From Desulfocapsa sp. (GTDB taxonomy: Bacteria > Desulfobacterota > Desulfobulbia > Desulfobulbales > Desulfocapsaceae): DNA of 54,272 bases. Positions 1 through 8,154 of this stretch are shown here, one piece after another (the first letter of the stretch is position 1; the number at the start of each line of letters is the position of its first letter). A program made the translations under genes and the position numbers. The DNA lies in assembly GCA_030145625.1 (NCBI GenBank), contig JAQYVF010000026.1, positions 1 through 54,272 on the forward strand, in the 5' to 3' direction. Under the pieces are notes generated by a model. It did not search any database. It saw only the letters and a program-made list of their open reading frames with translations, and had not been told where the DNA came from.

Positions 1-1023
1 TACAGTTTGGTTGAACAGATCATCTGTGATTTGACAGGTGCCGAAGCTGCACTTGTTGTGAACAATAATGCTGCTGCAGTGCTTCTTGCTTTGAATTCCT
101 TGGCCTTTGGTAAAGAGACTATCGTTTCCAGGGGGCAACTTGTGGAAATAGGAGGTTCATTTCGTATTCCCGATATCATGACTCGTAGTGGCGCTACCCT
201 CGTTGAGGTTGGTGCCACCAATCGTACCCATCTTTTTGACTATGAGCAGGCAATTACCGAGGAAACGGCGTTGTTGCTCAAAGTTCATACCTCTAATTTT
301 CGTGTAATTGGTTTTACCTCTGAAGTTTCAGCAATAGACCTGGTCGCTCTCGGTCAAAAACATACTATTCCTGTTATGGAAGATCTTGGTAGTGGATCTC
401 TGCTCGATCTTTCTCCTTGGGGGCTTCCCAAAGAGCCTACCGTTCAGGAGATTGTGAAGGCCGGAGTGGATGTGGTGACCTTTAGTGGCGATAAATTACT
501 TGGCGGACCGCAGGCAGGGGTGATCGTAGGGCGAAAGGAAATTATAACCCGCATCAAGAAAAACCCAATGAATCGGGCTCTTCGTATTGATAAGTTTACT
601 CTTGCTTCCTTGGAATCTGTCCTGCGTTACTATTACGATCTGGAAAAAGCCAGGGAGAAGGTGCCCACCCTTGCCCTGCTGACTCTTGCTCCTGAACTGA
701 TTAAGAAGAAAGGGCAAAAGATCCTTCGTCGTTTGGGAGGAGCCAGGAAAGTCGGAGATAGGATTAAACTCTTGCCAGCTGTTTCTAAGGTTGGGGGAGG
801 GGCAATGCCAGAGCATGGTCTTGACAGTTGGTCTTTGGTCCTCCAGCCTGGGCAGGATGGTGCAAGTACGCTGGAAAGACGCTTTCGGGCCCTCCCTGTT
901 CCCCTTATCGGAAGGATAGAAGAGGAAAAAATGGTTCTTGATCTGAGAACTATCCTTGATGATGACCTTTCTATCCTTGTGGAGACGTTGCAGAACTTTC
1001 TGAAGTGGGAGCAGGCAAGCTGA
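1..1023 (+). CDS. selA: L-seryl-tRNA(Sec) selenium transferase (selenocysteine synthase), 5' end outside window
   Basis: PLP-dependent enzyme converting Ser-tRNA(Sec) to Sec-tRNA(Sec) with selenophosphate, in the cytoplasm. The frame is open from base 1, so the N-terminus (roughly 120-130 residues by comparison with the usual 460-470) lies outside. The PLP-lysine motif FSGDKLLGGPQAG is visible with the lysine codon at 493-495. Other family blocks are the N-terminal-side stretch around NNNAAAVLLALN and VEIGGSFRIPDI, and the C-terminal small-domain motif near VGGGAMPEHGLDS. The gene ends with TGA directly overlapping the ATG of the next gene (TGATG), so the two are probably co-transcribed. Its presence implies the organism makes selenoproteins; selB and selC are not in the window. 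Identification is firm. Confidence 0.95.
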   Translation, partial: YSLVEQIICDLTGAEAALVVNNNAAAVLLALNSLAFGKETIVSRGQLVEIGGSFRIPDIMTRSGATLVEVGATNRTHLFDYEQAITEETALLLKVHTSNFRVIGFTSEVSAIDLVALGQKHTIPVMEDLGSGSLLDLSPWGLPKEPTVQEIVKAGVDVVTFSGDKLLGGPQAGVIVGRKEIITRIKKNPMNRALRIDKFTLASLESVLRYYYDLEKAREKVPTLALLTLAPELIKKKGQKILRRLGGARKVGDRIKLLPAVSKVGGGAMPEHGLDSWSLVLQPGQDGASTLERRFRALPVPLIGRIEEEKMVLDLRTILDDDLSILVETLQNFLKWEQAS

Positions 1024-3176
1024 TGTTTGGTTATTTTCAGCATGAGGCCGTTAAGGGGCTTGAAAAAAATGATTTTTTTCATTTTTCCCAAGAGTTCAGG
1101 CAGATTGTTCAGGAACATGTACCTACAGTTCAGGAGATTACTTTTCTTGACCCACCCAGGCAGCAACCAGCGGTTCATACCGATGAAGGAGAGGAGGAAA
1201 AAAAGTGGCGTGATGCCATGGAAGGTGCTGTGAGGCTGGGTAGTCCCATGCTTGCAGATGATATACTGTTCCTTCCTTTTCCTGTTGGAGAAGAATTTGT
1301 TATTGCCCGGTTGAAGGGCTTGGATGAGTTTCTGGTAAGAAAGATTGGTGGGGACTGGGTTGATGGTCTCTGCACACTACTGCTTCGTGAGTTTTTACTG
1401 ATTAAACGTGCCTGTATCGATTCTCTGACCGGACTGCTCAGTAGTTTGCATCTGGAGGAATATCTTGATTCCAGGGAGCGGTTCCGGGAAGGTGTGCTGT
1501 TTCTGATTGCTGTATATCCTAAAGGTTCAAGCTCGTTTCAGGCCAAAAAATATCAGTCTCACACTGTTTCGCTCTTGAAGAGTTTTGTTGAAGGTCGCTT
1601 TCCACTCTATTATCTGGGGCAATCGTGTTTTGGGATCGTGTGTGAAAACTGTGATTCTGAATTTGTCTCCGGTTTTGTTCCTTCACTGGTGGATTTTTTA
1701 AAAAGGGAGCGCTGTTATCGTGTTCATGTTGGCAGTGCTGCCATAAGTTCTGTGGCAGGGAATTCCGATTCTGAAAAAGCACTTTCTTCTGAGGAAGTGA
1801 TGAAAAAGGCCTGGGCAGCCCTGCATGTTGCCAGTAAACGTGGCCCCTTTGCCTTTTGCAATTATACCTCCATAGAAGATGCGGCAGAACACCCCTTTGC
1901 CTCGCCGGCTCTCCGTCTGTCTCGCTGGTTGCAGAGAATCACCCGTAATGTTGATACGTTTTCCCTGCTTCAGTTTGATTCCGAAGACCAGCTTTTGATA
2001 GATGCAGTGGCAGAGCTTTCGGAAGAAGGCGTAGAGTATTTCGTTGATAGCGATGCCGTATTTCTCATGTTACCGGAAAAAGTAGGGGCGAGTGCAGGTA
2101 AAGTAGGGGAGGATATACTTCTTCTGCTTGAAAAGAAGAAAAAAGATCTATCCGTGAATGCAGGTGTCAGTTCTTTTCCTTCCATTGATTTTCGTAAATC
2201 CGAGCTGTTGATTAATTGCCGTAAGGCGCTTCTGCATGGAAGTTTTTTAGAGCCGAGTGGCGTGGTTCATTTTGATGCCGTCAGTCTTAATATCAGCGGT
2301 GATATCTATTACGGAGATGGCGATTTGGTTCGGGCCGTCAAGGAGTATCGAAGGGGATTGCTTCTTGATTCGAACAATGGGAACCTGCTTAATAGTCTTG
2401 GGGTCTGTTATGCTCAGATGAATCGGCATAAGGAAGCCGTTAACTGTTTCAGTAAGGCTTGTGTGAGCAGAGAAGATCAATTTATGGCCTACTATAATCT
2501 TGGTCTTGAACAGCAGCTCCAAGTAGAGAATTTACAGGCCATTGATTCTTTTACCAAGGCCCTTGCGCTTCCCATGCAAGAGGAGAGAGAGGAGACAGCG
2601 AGAAAGGATATACTGTTTCAGCTGGCTGTACTTTGTGTTGAGGAGGGTCTGTACGAAAAAGGCCTCGAGCTTTTGTTGTCCTGGTATAAGTCGGAAAGTG
2701 AGAGTCCGAGGAGTGGAAAGGCAGCGCGTTATCTTGGCGAATCATATTATCGCGTGGGAATGTATCGAGAGGCCATGACCTGGCTGCAGCGTGCCATGCG
2801 CTATGATGAATATGATGCCGAGGTCCTGGGGCTTCTTGGAGAGCTTTATTTAAGAGAGAATGAGGGGGACGATATTGCTTTGAGATTTTGCGAAAAGAGC
2901 GTCGAGCTGAGTCCTGATTCCTTCAATTTGAAAATACGACTGTCCAGAGCTCAGATCCATTGTGGAGATTTTCAATCTGCCATAAAAAATTTACGCCCCT
3001 GTCTCCGTAACAGAAAATTTCGACCGAAAGCTCTGCTGCAAAGGGGAATTGTCACCCAGGAACAGGGAGATCTGAATGCGGCCCAAAAATGGTTCACAAA
3101 AGCAGTGTCTTGTGCAGGCGCCGATTCCGGAACAGTGAAGCAGGCCCACCACTATTTGAATAAATTGAAAAAGTAA
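1023..3176 (+). CDS. TPR-repeat protein with two degenerate GGDEF-like domains
   Basis: The ATG at 1023 overlaps the selA stop and has GGGAG about 11 bases upstream; a GTG at 1005 is an alternative. The protein is about 717 aa with no signal peptide. Around residue 133 a DSLTGLL motif resembles the start of GGDEF domains, and the region to about 290 follows that fold's layout (a YLGQSCFGIV strand, a VGSAA strand, an AWAALHVASKRG helix) but has no GG(D/E)EF loop. A second similar stretch at about 300-425 ends in VNAGVSSFP and an ALLHGS helix, also without the loop. From about 430 to the end are at least six TPR-like helical pairs (for example GNLLNSLGVCYAQMNRHKEA). Catalytic cyclase activity is therefore unlikely; a scaffold or c-di-GMP-independent sensor is an inference. 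The function is unknown. Confidence 0.8.
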   Translation: MFGYFQHEAVKGLEKNDFFHFSQEFRQIVQEHVPTVQEITFLDPPRQQPAVHTDEGEEEKKWRDAMEGAVRLGSPMLADDILFLPFPVGEEFVIARLKGLDEFLVRKIGGDWVDGLCTLLLREFLLIKRACIDSLTGLLSSLHLEEYLDSRERFREGVLFLIAVYPKGSSSFQAKKYQSHTVSLLKSFVEGRFPLYYLGQSCFGIVCENCDSEFVSGFVPSLVDFLKRERCYRVHVGSAAISSVAGNSDSEKALSSEEVMKKAWAALHVASKRGPFAFCNYTSIEDAAEHPFASPALRLSRWLQRITRNVDTFSLLQFDSEDQLLIDAVAELSEEGVEYFVDSDAVFLMLPEKVGASAGKVGEDILLLLEKKKKDLSVNAGVSSFPSIDFRKSELLINCRKALLHGSFLEPSGVVHFDAVSLNISGDIYYGDGDLVRAVKEYRRGLLLDSNNGNLLNSLGVCYAQMNRHKEAVNCFSKACVSREDQFMAYYNLGLEQQLQVENLQAIDSFTKALALPMQEEREETARKDILFQLAVLCVEEGLYEKGLELLLSWYKSESESPRSGKAARYLGESYYRVGMYREAMTWLQRAMRYDEYDAEVLGLLGELYLRENEGDDIALRFCEKSVELSPDSFNLKIRLSRAQIHCGDFQSAIKNLRPCLRNRKFRPKALLQRGIVTQEQGDLNAAQKWFTKAVSCAGADSGTVKQAHHYLNKLKK

Positions 3177-3230
3177 GGTATTTGTAAGATTGCGGTATAT
3201 ACTTAAATAGTTACAAAGCAAGGAATTAAT

Positions 3231-3914
3231 ATGGGTATGAATGAGCGTAGGCGTGTCAATCGGGAGCCGAAATATTGTCTTGAAAATGATGTTGTTGGTG
3301 ATTCTTGGAGGATGTTTCGAATTATGGGGGAGTTTGTCGATGGTTTTGACGCCATGTCGGCCGTCAATGTTCCTGCGGTAACCATTTACGGATCTGCCAG
3401 GACGCCTGCCGACCATCCTCATTATAAGATGGCAGAAAAAATTGCTGGAGATCTTGCCGAGGAGGGATACGGTGTTATCACCGGTGGTGGTCCGGGAATC
3501 ATGGAGGCTGCCAACAAGGGTGCCATTGAGGCAGGTGGGGTTTCTGTGGGCTTGAACATTGCTCTCCCTCACGAGCAGGCTTCTAATCCATATATAAATT
3601 TTCCTTTACAATTTAAATACTTCTTTGTACGAAAAGTAATGTTCTTGAAGTATTCGATGGCTTTTATCTGTATGCCCGGGGGCTTTGGTTCACTGGATGA
3701 ACTCTTTGAATCTGTGACCCTGATACAGACAGAACGAATCAAGCCTTTTCCGATCATTCTGGTCGGTAGTGAATTCTGGGGTGGGTTGATCGACTGGATA
3801 CAGGATCAGTTTATCAAAAATGGTACCATCAGTGAGGAAGATCTTGATTTGATCCAGGTCATGGATGAATCGGTAGATGTCGTTGATTTTATCAAAAAGA
3901 CTGTTGTCTTATAA
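3231..3914 (+). CDS. LOG family protein (TIGR00730, lysine decarboxylase-like fold)
   Basis: 227-aa Rossmann-fold protein. The hallmark motifs are GGGPGIMEAANKGA (near residue 85) and MPGGFGSLDELFE (near residue 145), matching the PGGxGTxxE signature of LOG/cytokinin riboside 5'-monophosphate phosphoribohydrolases, with Ser in place of Thr. Family members hydrolyse nucleoside 5'-monophosphates to a free base and ribose phosphate; many bacterial copies are nucleotide-salvage enzymes despite older lysine-decarboxylase labels. The start ATG at 3231 follows AAGGAAT with good spacing; a second ATG lies six bases on. It stands alone between the TPR gene and pilT with short gaps. The substrate cannot be told from sequence. 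Confidence 0.85.
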   Translation: MGMNERRRVNREPKYCLENDVVGDSWRMFRIMGEFVDGFDAMSAVNVPAVTIYGSARTPADHPHYKMAEKIAGDLAEEGYGVITGGGPGIMEAANKGAIEAGGVSVGLNIALPHEQASNPYINFPLQFKYFFVRKVMFLKYSMAFICMPGGFGSLDELFESVTLIQTERIKPFPIILVGSEFWGGLIDWIQDQFIKNGTISEEDLDLIQVMDESVDVVDFIKKTVVL

Positions 3915-4003
3915 AGATTGTAAGCGCTGATAAATTTTGCAAGAAATATGGGGTTGGGATGACCATTCCTGTATGGGCGATAACTTGTTAAGGGAGTGAA
4001 AGA

Positions 4004-5086
4004 ATGGCTCAGATCGACGCGTTTTTTAAATTGATGAATGATGAGGGTGCCTCGGATTTACATATGGTCGCAGAGGAGCAGCCCATTCTCCGTATCCGGG
4101 GCGATATGGAACGTGTCAAATTTAAGCGTATGATGAATGAAGAGTTGCGGGCCATGCTCTATGAGATCTGTCCTGAAGATAAGATTAAAATCTTTGAAGA
4201 AAGCGGGGATGTTGATTTCGGGTATGAGATCCCTGGACTTGCCCGTTATCGTTGTAACTTTTTTCGGCAAAAGTTTGGAATTGGGGCAGTCTTTCGTGAG
4301 ATTCCCAGTGAAATTCTTACTTGTGAACAGCTGGGCCTCCCCAAGGTTATTTCTCGCCTGGCTTACCTTCCCAAGGGACTGGTTCTGGTGACAGGGCCAA
4401 CCGGATCAGGAAAGTCAACAACTCTGGCTGCAATTGTTGATGAGGCCAATAGAAACAGAAAAGATCATATCCTGACCATTGAAGATCCTATCGAGTTTGT
4501 CCATCGTAGTCAGAAGTGTGTTATCAATCACCGGGAGGTAGGGCAGCACACCAAGAGTTTTAGCGCAGCCCTGCGTGGTGCCCTGCGTGAGGATCCGGAT
4601 ATCATTATGGTTGGTGAGATGCGTGATCTGGAAACGATTTCATTGGCCATGGAAGCTGCCATGACCGGTCATCTGGTGTTTGGGACCCTGCATACCCTGA
4701 ATGCAATGAAAACAGTGGATCGTGTTGTTGAAATTTTTCCGGCAAACCAGCAGGGGCAGGTCCGATCCACCCTGTCCGATGCCCTGAAGGCCATTGTCTC
4801 ACAGACCCTGTTTAAACGTGTCGATGTAAAAGGACGTTGTGCCGCACTGGAGGTCCTTATTGCCACGCCTGCAGTTCGAAACTTGATTCGAGAGGCCAAG
4901 ACCTATCAGATTGCTTCAGTTATGCAGACAGGAAAGAAATACGGTATGCAGACTCTGGACGATGCCATTATGGGCTATTTGGAGAAGCGGATGATCACTG
5001 CTGATGATGCCTATTCCAATGCGGTGGAGAAATCAAAATTCCTTAAGTTTTTGAAAAAGCCGCCATCTGATTTTACAGAGGTTTAA
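4004..5086 (+). CDS. pilT: Type IV pilus retraction ATPase, PilT/PilU family
   Basis: 360-aa hexameric secretion-type ATPase that powers pilus retraction at the inner membrane. The Walker A motif GPTGSGKSTT lies near residue 130, the Asp box around TIEDPIEF, Walker B as EDPDIIMVGEMRD, and the His box as GHLVFGTLHT. The N-terminal PAS-like domain (ASDLHMV, ILRIRGDM) is complete. Length matches PilT/PilU; the C-terminal ending is closer to PilU-like paralogues than to the AIRNLI-rich PilT tail, so the exact subtype is open. The start has GGGAGTGAAAGA just upstream. The stop codon overlaps the stop codon of the convergent regulator at 5083-5086. No other pilus assembly genes are nearby. Confidence 0.9.
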   Translation: MAQIDAFFKLMNDEGASDLHMVAEEQPILRIRGDMERVKFKRMMNEELRAMLYEICPEDKIKIFEESGDVDFGYEIPGLARYRCNFFRQKFGIGAVFREIPSEILTCEQLGLPKVISRLAYLPKGLVLVTGPTGSGKSTTLAAIVDEANRNRKDHILTIEDPIEFVHRSQKCVINHREVGQHTKSFSAALRGALREDPDIIMVGEMRDLETISLAMEAAMTGHLVFGTLHTLNAMKTVDRVVEIFPANQQGQVRSTLSDALKAIVSQTLFKRVDVKGRCAALEVLIATPAVRNLIREAKTYQIASVMQTGKKYGMQTLDDAIMGYLEKRMITADDAYSNAVEKSKFLKFLKKPPSDFTEV

Positions 5087-6585
5087 ACTGTAACGCTTTG
5101 CTCTTTCGATTCTTCTGAAATATCGAGATATTTTTTGACTGTTCGTCGGTCAAGTCCGGTCACTCGAGCTACTGCCTGATAAGTTCCATGTTTTCGGTAA
5201 AGCATATTGCAGTAGTATGCCGTCAGCTCGGTCACGTTATATGTTCCTGCCTCAATGGATAGATGTAGCTGCTGCCCTTGCATGGTTTCCTTCTTGTGAG
5301 AGGGGGCGTTGCTGCAACGGTTGTTGAGTAGGATCTGTCTGATGCATTGTTCCAACTCTCTGACATTTCCAAACCATGGGTAGTTTTTTCCCATTTCCTT
5401 GTCAATTATTTTTTTGATTTTCATTGATAATTCAGCATCTTCATAACCTGTTATCTTGCTTATAAGGAAATCAAGCAAAAGTTTCAGTTCTCGCGGATCT
5501 TCCTCGATCCTTTTGCGTAATGGCGGGATGTGGATCCTGTCCGAACTGAGCCTGAAATAAAAATCATTGCGGAAAGTTCCCTGCTTGCGCATCTCATCAA
5601 GAGGGCGATTGGTGGCGGCAATGACCCTTCCTGAAAACCGCTGTTCTTCCTGGCTCCCCACCGGTGAAAAAGTACGATCCTGAAGGACCCGCAACAGTTT
5701 GATCTGAGTTGGGATGTCGGCATCCCCTATCTCATCTAAAAAAATGGCTCCATAAGGTGAGCAGACTGCAAAAACCCCCTTGTGGGTATAGAGAGCGCCG
5801 GTGAATGCACCTTTGTTGTGACCGAAGAGTTCAGATTCGATCAGTTGGGAGGAGAATTGAGAGAGGTTGCGGGAGACAAATGCGGTGGTAAAATTTTCAT
5901 GAAAGGTACTCGTCTTTGGGGAAAACGGGATGAAACCAGAGCGGCCAATGGCAGCGGCGGCAAGACTCTTTCCTGTGCCAGTTTCTCCTAGAAGCAGAGT
6001 GGAAAAGTCTTCCATACGTTGCCAGAGACCATGAGCATAGCGGTCAATATCATGGGTGAAAATATTATTCCAGAGCTGAGCTCGTAATTGCATCATGGCT
6101 GAGCTGCATCCTATCAGACCATGATGAATAAAAAAGTAGGCTCGTCGCATCTGGAAAAAAAGAGCAAAGTAGTGGAGGGCATCTGCCGGTGAGAAACCGT
6201 AGCTTTCCAGGAGTTGCAAAATCTCCTTTGCCTCTTGCATGGGGAGTAGACGTGTTTTTTGGGAGGACTGTGCCCGGATATGTTTGTCTAATGTGCTGGA
6301 GTATCGATGAAACACATGGAAAAGGCATAGGTTCTTGACTAGCTGCCTGTCTGACTCCAAAGTGTAAGAAGAGAGCTTGCCTCTGCCGGTTTCCCGGAGA
6401 GTGGTAACTTGCTCTGCTGCCTGTCTGAGTACCTGCTTTAGAATAACCTGGGCAGGAGAGCCTTCCTTCAGTCCGCTGATCTTGCAATCTGTCTGATGTC
6501 TTTGGGGGGTAAAGGGATTGTCGTAAATGGCCCTGGAAAAAAGCCCAAAGAGCTTTCGCTCATGTTCTGTCAGCGTATTGTTCAT
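5083..6585 (-). CDS. Sigma-54-dependent transcriptional activator (AAA+ enhancer-binding protein)
   Basis: 500-aa regulator. Residues 1-190 form a mostly helical region with no recognised sensor domain. The AAA+ core follows, with Walker A GETGTGKS at about 200-207, the sigma-54-contacting loop GAFTGA in GHNKGAFTGALY, Walker B GAIFLDEIGD, and an R-finger region with FYFRLSSD. The C-terminus carries a Fis-like helix-turn-helix (YQAVARVTGLDRRTVKKYL). The intact GAFTGA indicates genuine sigma-54 activation. It is divergent from the transporter/acyl-ligase operon starting at 6862, which is the most natural target, though I found no convincing -24/-12 promoter in the 276-base gap. There is no strong SD in front of its ATG. 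Confidence 0.88.
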   Translation of the reverse strand: MNNTLTEHERKLFGLFSRAIYDNPFTPQRHQTDCKISGLKEGSPAQVILKQVLRQAAEQVTTLRETGRGKLSSYTLESDRQLVKNLCLFHVFHRYSSTLDKHIRAQSSQKTRLLPMQEAKEILQLLESYGFSPADALHYFALFFQMRRAYFFIHHGLIGCSSAMMQLRAQLWNNIFTHDIDRYAHGLWQRMEDFSTLLLGETGTGKSLAAAAIGRSGFIPFSPKTSTFHENFTTAFVSRNLSQFSSQLIESELFGHNKGAFTGALYTHKGVFAVCSPYGAIFLDEIGDADIPTQIKLLRVLQDRTFSPVGSQEEQRFSGRVIAATNRPLDEMRKQGTFRNDFYFRLSSDRIHIPPLRKRIEEDPRELKLLLDFLISKITGYEDAELSMKIKKIIDKEMGKNYPWFGNVRELEQCIRQILLNNRCSNAPSHKKETMQGQQLHLSIEAGTYNVTELTAYYCNMLYRKHGTYQAVARVTGLDRRTVKKYLDISEESKEQSVTV

Positions 6586-6861
6586 AGTGAATTGAGAAAA
6601 GTTATTTTATCTTTATATGTTCATAAAATGAATATCATGTATGCACTAAATGTCAATAGGCTTTGTGGGGACAGAATTGATTATTTGTTATTTTCTTATT
6701 GTTTTAGTATGTTAGGAGTTTTCTGTTAATCTGGCACATTATCTGATACAGAGAAGACCTATTGGTGAGCAGTGACATTTTAGGCTTCTTGAACTGTAGG
6801 GCATTCACTGAATATTCGACTATGTTTACTACAGATTGATTGAAATCAGAGTGAGGAGATA

Positions 6862-8154
6862 ATGAAGGATAATAAAAATGGTATGAAAGAGGTACGAGCT
6901 GCCAGAACAAAGTTTCTGGCCATGGCGGCCACCTACTTTCTTGGAGTCTTTAATGATAATTTTTTTAAGCAGGCTGCCTTGCTGCTCGCTGTTGCAGCCG
7001 GACAGAGTGGTCTTCAGGGAACTGCTACTGCTCTTTTTTCCTTACCCTTTATTCTCTTTTCCGCATATGGCGGTTGGCTGGCAGATCGTTTCTCAAAACG
7101 TCAGGTGATTATCGGAGTAAAGTTTCTTGAGGTGCTTGCCATGGTGATAGGAGCTTACGGTATCTTGACCATGAACTGGACATGGATACTGGCCATGGTC
7201 TTTCTGATGGGGTTACAATCCACTTTTTTCGGACCGGCATTGAATGGTTCTATTCCTGAAATTTATCCTTCCTGGTATGTGATCAAGGCCAATGCCTTAT
7301 TGAAACTGGTTACCACAGTAGCAATTCTTCTCGGTATGGCCACTGCCGGTATCGCCCTTGATCAACATTGGTTCAATACCGAGATTCCTTTTGGGCGTAT
7401 TTTGGTCTGTGTTGTGATTTTATCTGTTGCCCTCATTGGGCAGGCTGCAGCCTTTGGTATCAAAAAACTGAAGAGTTCCGGAAGTCCTTTGCCCTTTCCC
7501 TGGACAGGTCCTCTGGCCTCATTAAAAGATAGTATCAATCTTCGTCACGACCCAGCCCTCTTTCTGGCAGTGATTGGTGATACCTATTTTTATTTTCTTT
7601 CCCTGCTTGCTGTAATGGTGATCAATACTCTGGGGATCAGTCAACTTCATATGTCTAAGACAGCTACCAGCCTGCTTGCTGTTTCCCTCATGGTAGGCGT
7701 TTGTATAGGTGCACTTGTGGCGGCACGTATCACAAGCTCCGAGCGTTGGGCTCATGTCCTTGGCCCTGCCAGTTTCGGGATGGGATTCTGTCTGTTGGCA
7801 ACCGGTATTTTGGGTCAGACAGAATTCGATTTGCAATGGCCGTTATTGTTGTTGTCTTTGACAGGTGCCGGAATTTTTGGAGGTATTTTTCTTATTCCCC
7901 TTACCAGCTTCATTCAGGTCCGGCCAAAGGCTCAGAAGAAGGGGAAGGTGATTGCTGCCGCCAATTTTTGTGCCTTCAGTGGAATGTTGATTGCAGGCCA
8001 GGTTTTTACCATTTTTGATTCCAGTTTTCTCCCCTCCACCAACATGCTTTTTCTTGGAGGGCTGGGGATAGGGAGTGCAATTCTTTTTCATGGAGGAGCT
8101 GTCATGGCTGACAGGAAACAGAAACAGAGCTGTGAGGAGAAAAACCATGCTTAA
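6862..8154 (+). CDS. MFS transporter, LplT-like (lysophospholipid flippase type)
   Basis: 430-aa, about 12-helix major facilitator. Diagnostic family stretches are YFLGVFNDNFFKQA near the N-terminus, GGWLADRFSKRQV (the MFS loop 2-3 motif) and GLQSTFFGPALNGSIPE, which are typical of LplT, the inner-membrane lysophospholipid flippase working with Aas. The start ATG is preceded by GAGGAGATA. Its 3' end overlaps the start of the acyltransferase/ACP/ligase gene by 8 bases, recreating the LplT-Aas pairing known from enterobacteria. Inferred job: bring lysophospholipids (or related acyl lipids) to the cytoplasmic face for re-acylation. Confidence 0.85.
   Translation: MKDNKNGMKEVRAARTKFLAMAATYFLGVFNDNFFKQAALLLAVAAGQSGLQGTATALFSLPFILFSAYGGWLADRFSKRQVIIGVKFLEVLAMVIGAYGILTMNWTWILAMVFLMGLQSTFFGPALNGSIPEIYPSWYVIKANALLKLVTTVAILLGMATAGIALDQHWFNTEIPFGRILVCVVILSVALIGQAAAFGIKKLKSSGSPLPFPWTGPLASLKDSINLRHDPALFLAVIGDTYFYFLSLLAVMVINTLGISQLHMSKTATSLLAVSLMVGVCIGALVAARITSSERWAHVLGPASFGMGFCLLATGILGQTEFDLQWPLLLLSLTGAGIFGGIFLIPLTSFIQVRPKAQKKGKVIAAANFCAFSGMLIAGQVFTIFDSSFLPSTNMLFLGGLGIGSAILFHGGAVMADRKQKQSCEEKNHA

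Noticed and set aside
6731-6750. TGGCAC as part of a sigma-54 promoter for the transporter operon
   Set aside because: The matching GC at -12 is missing (CTGAT at the expected place), so it does not meet the consensus.
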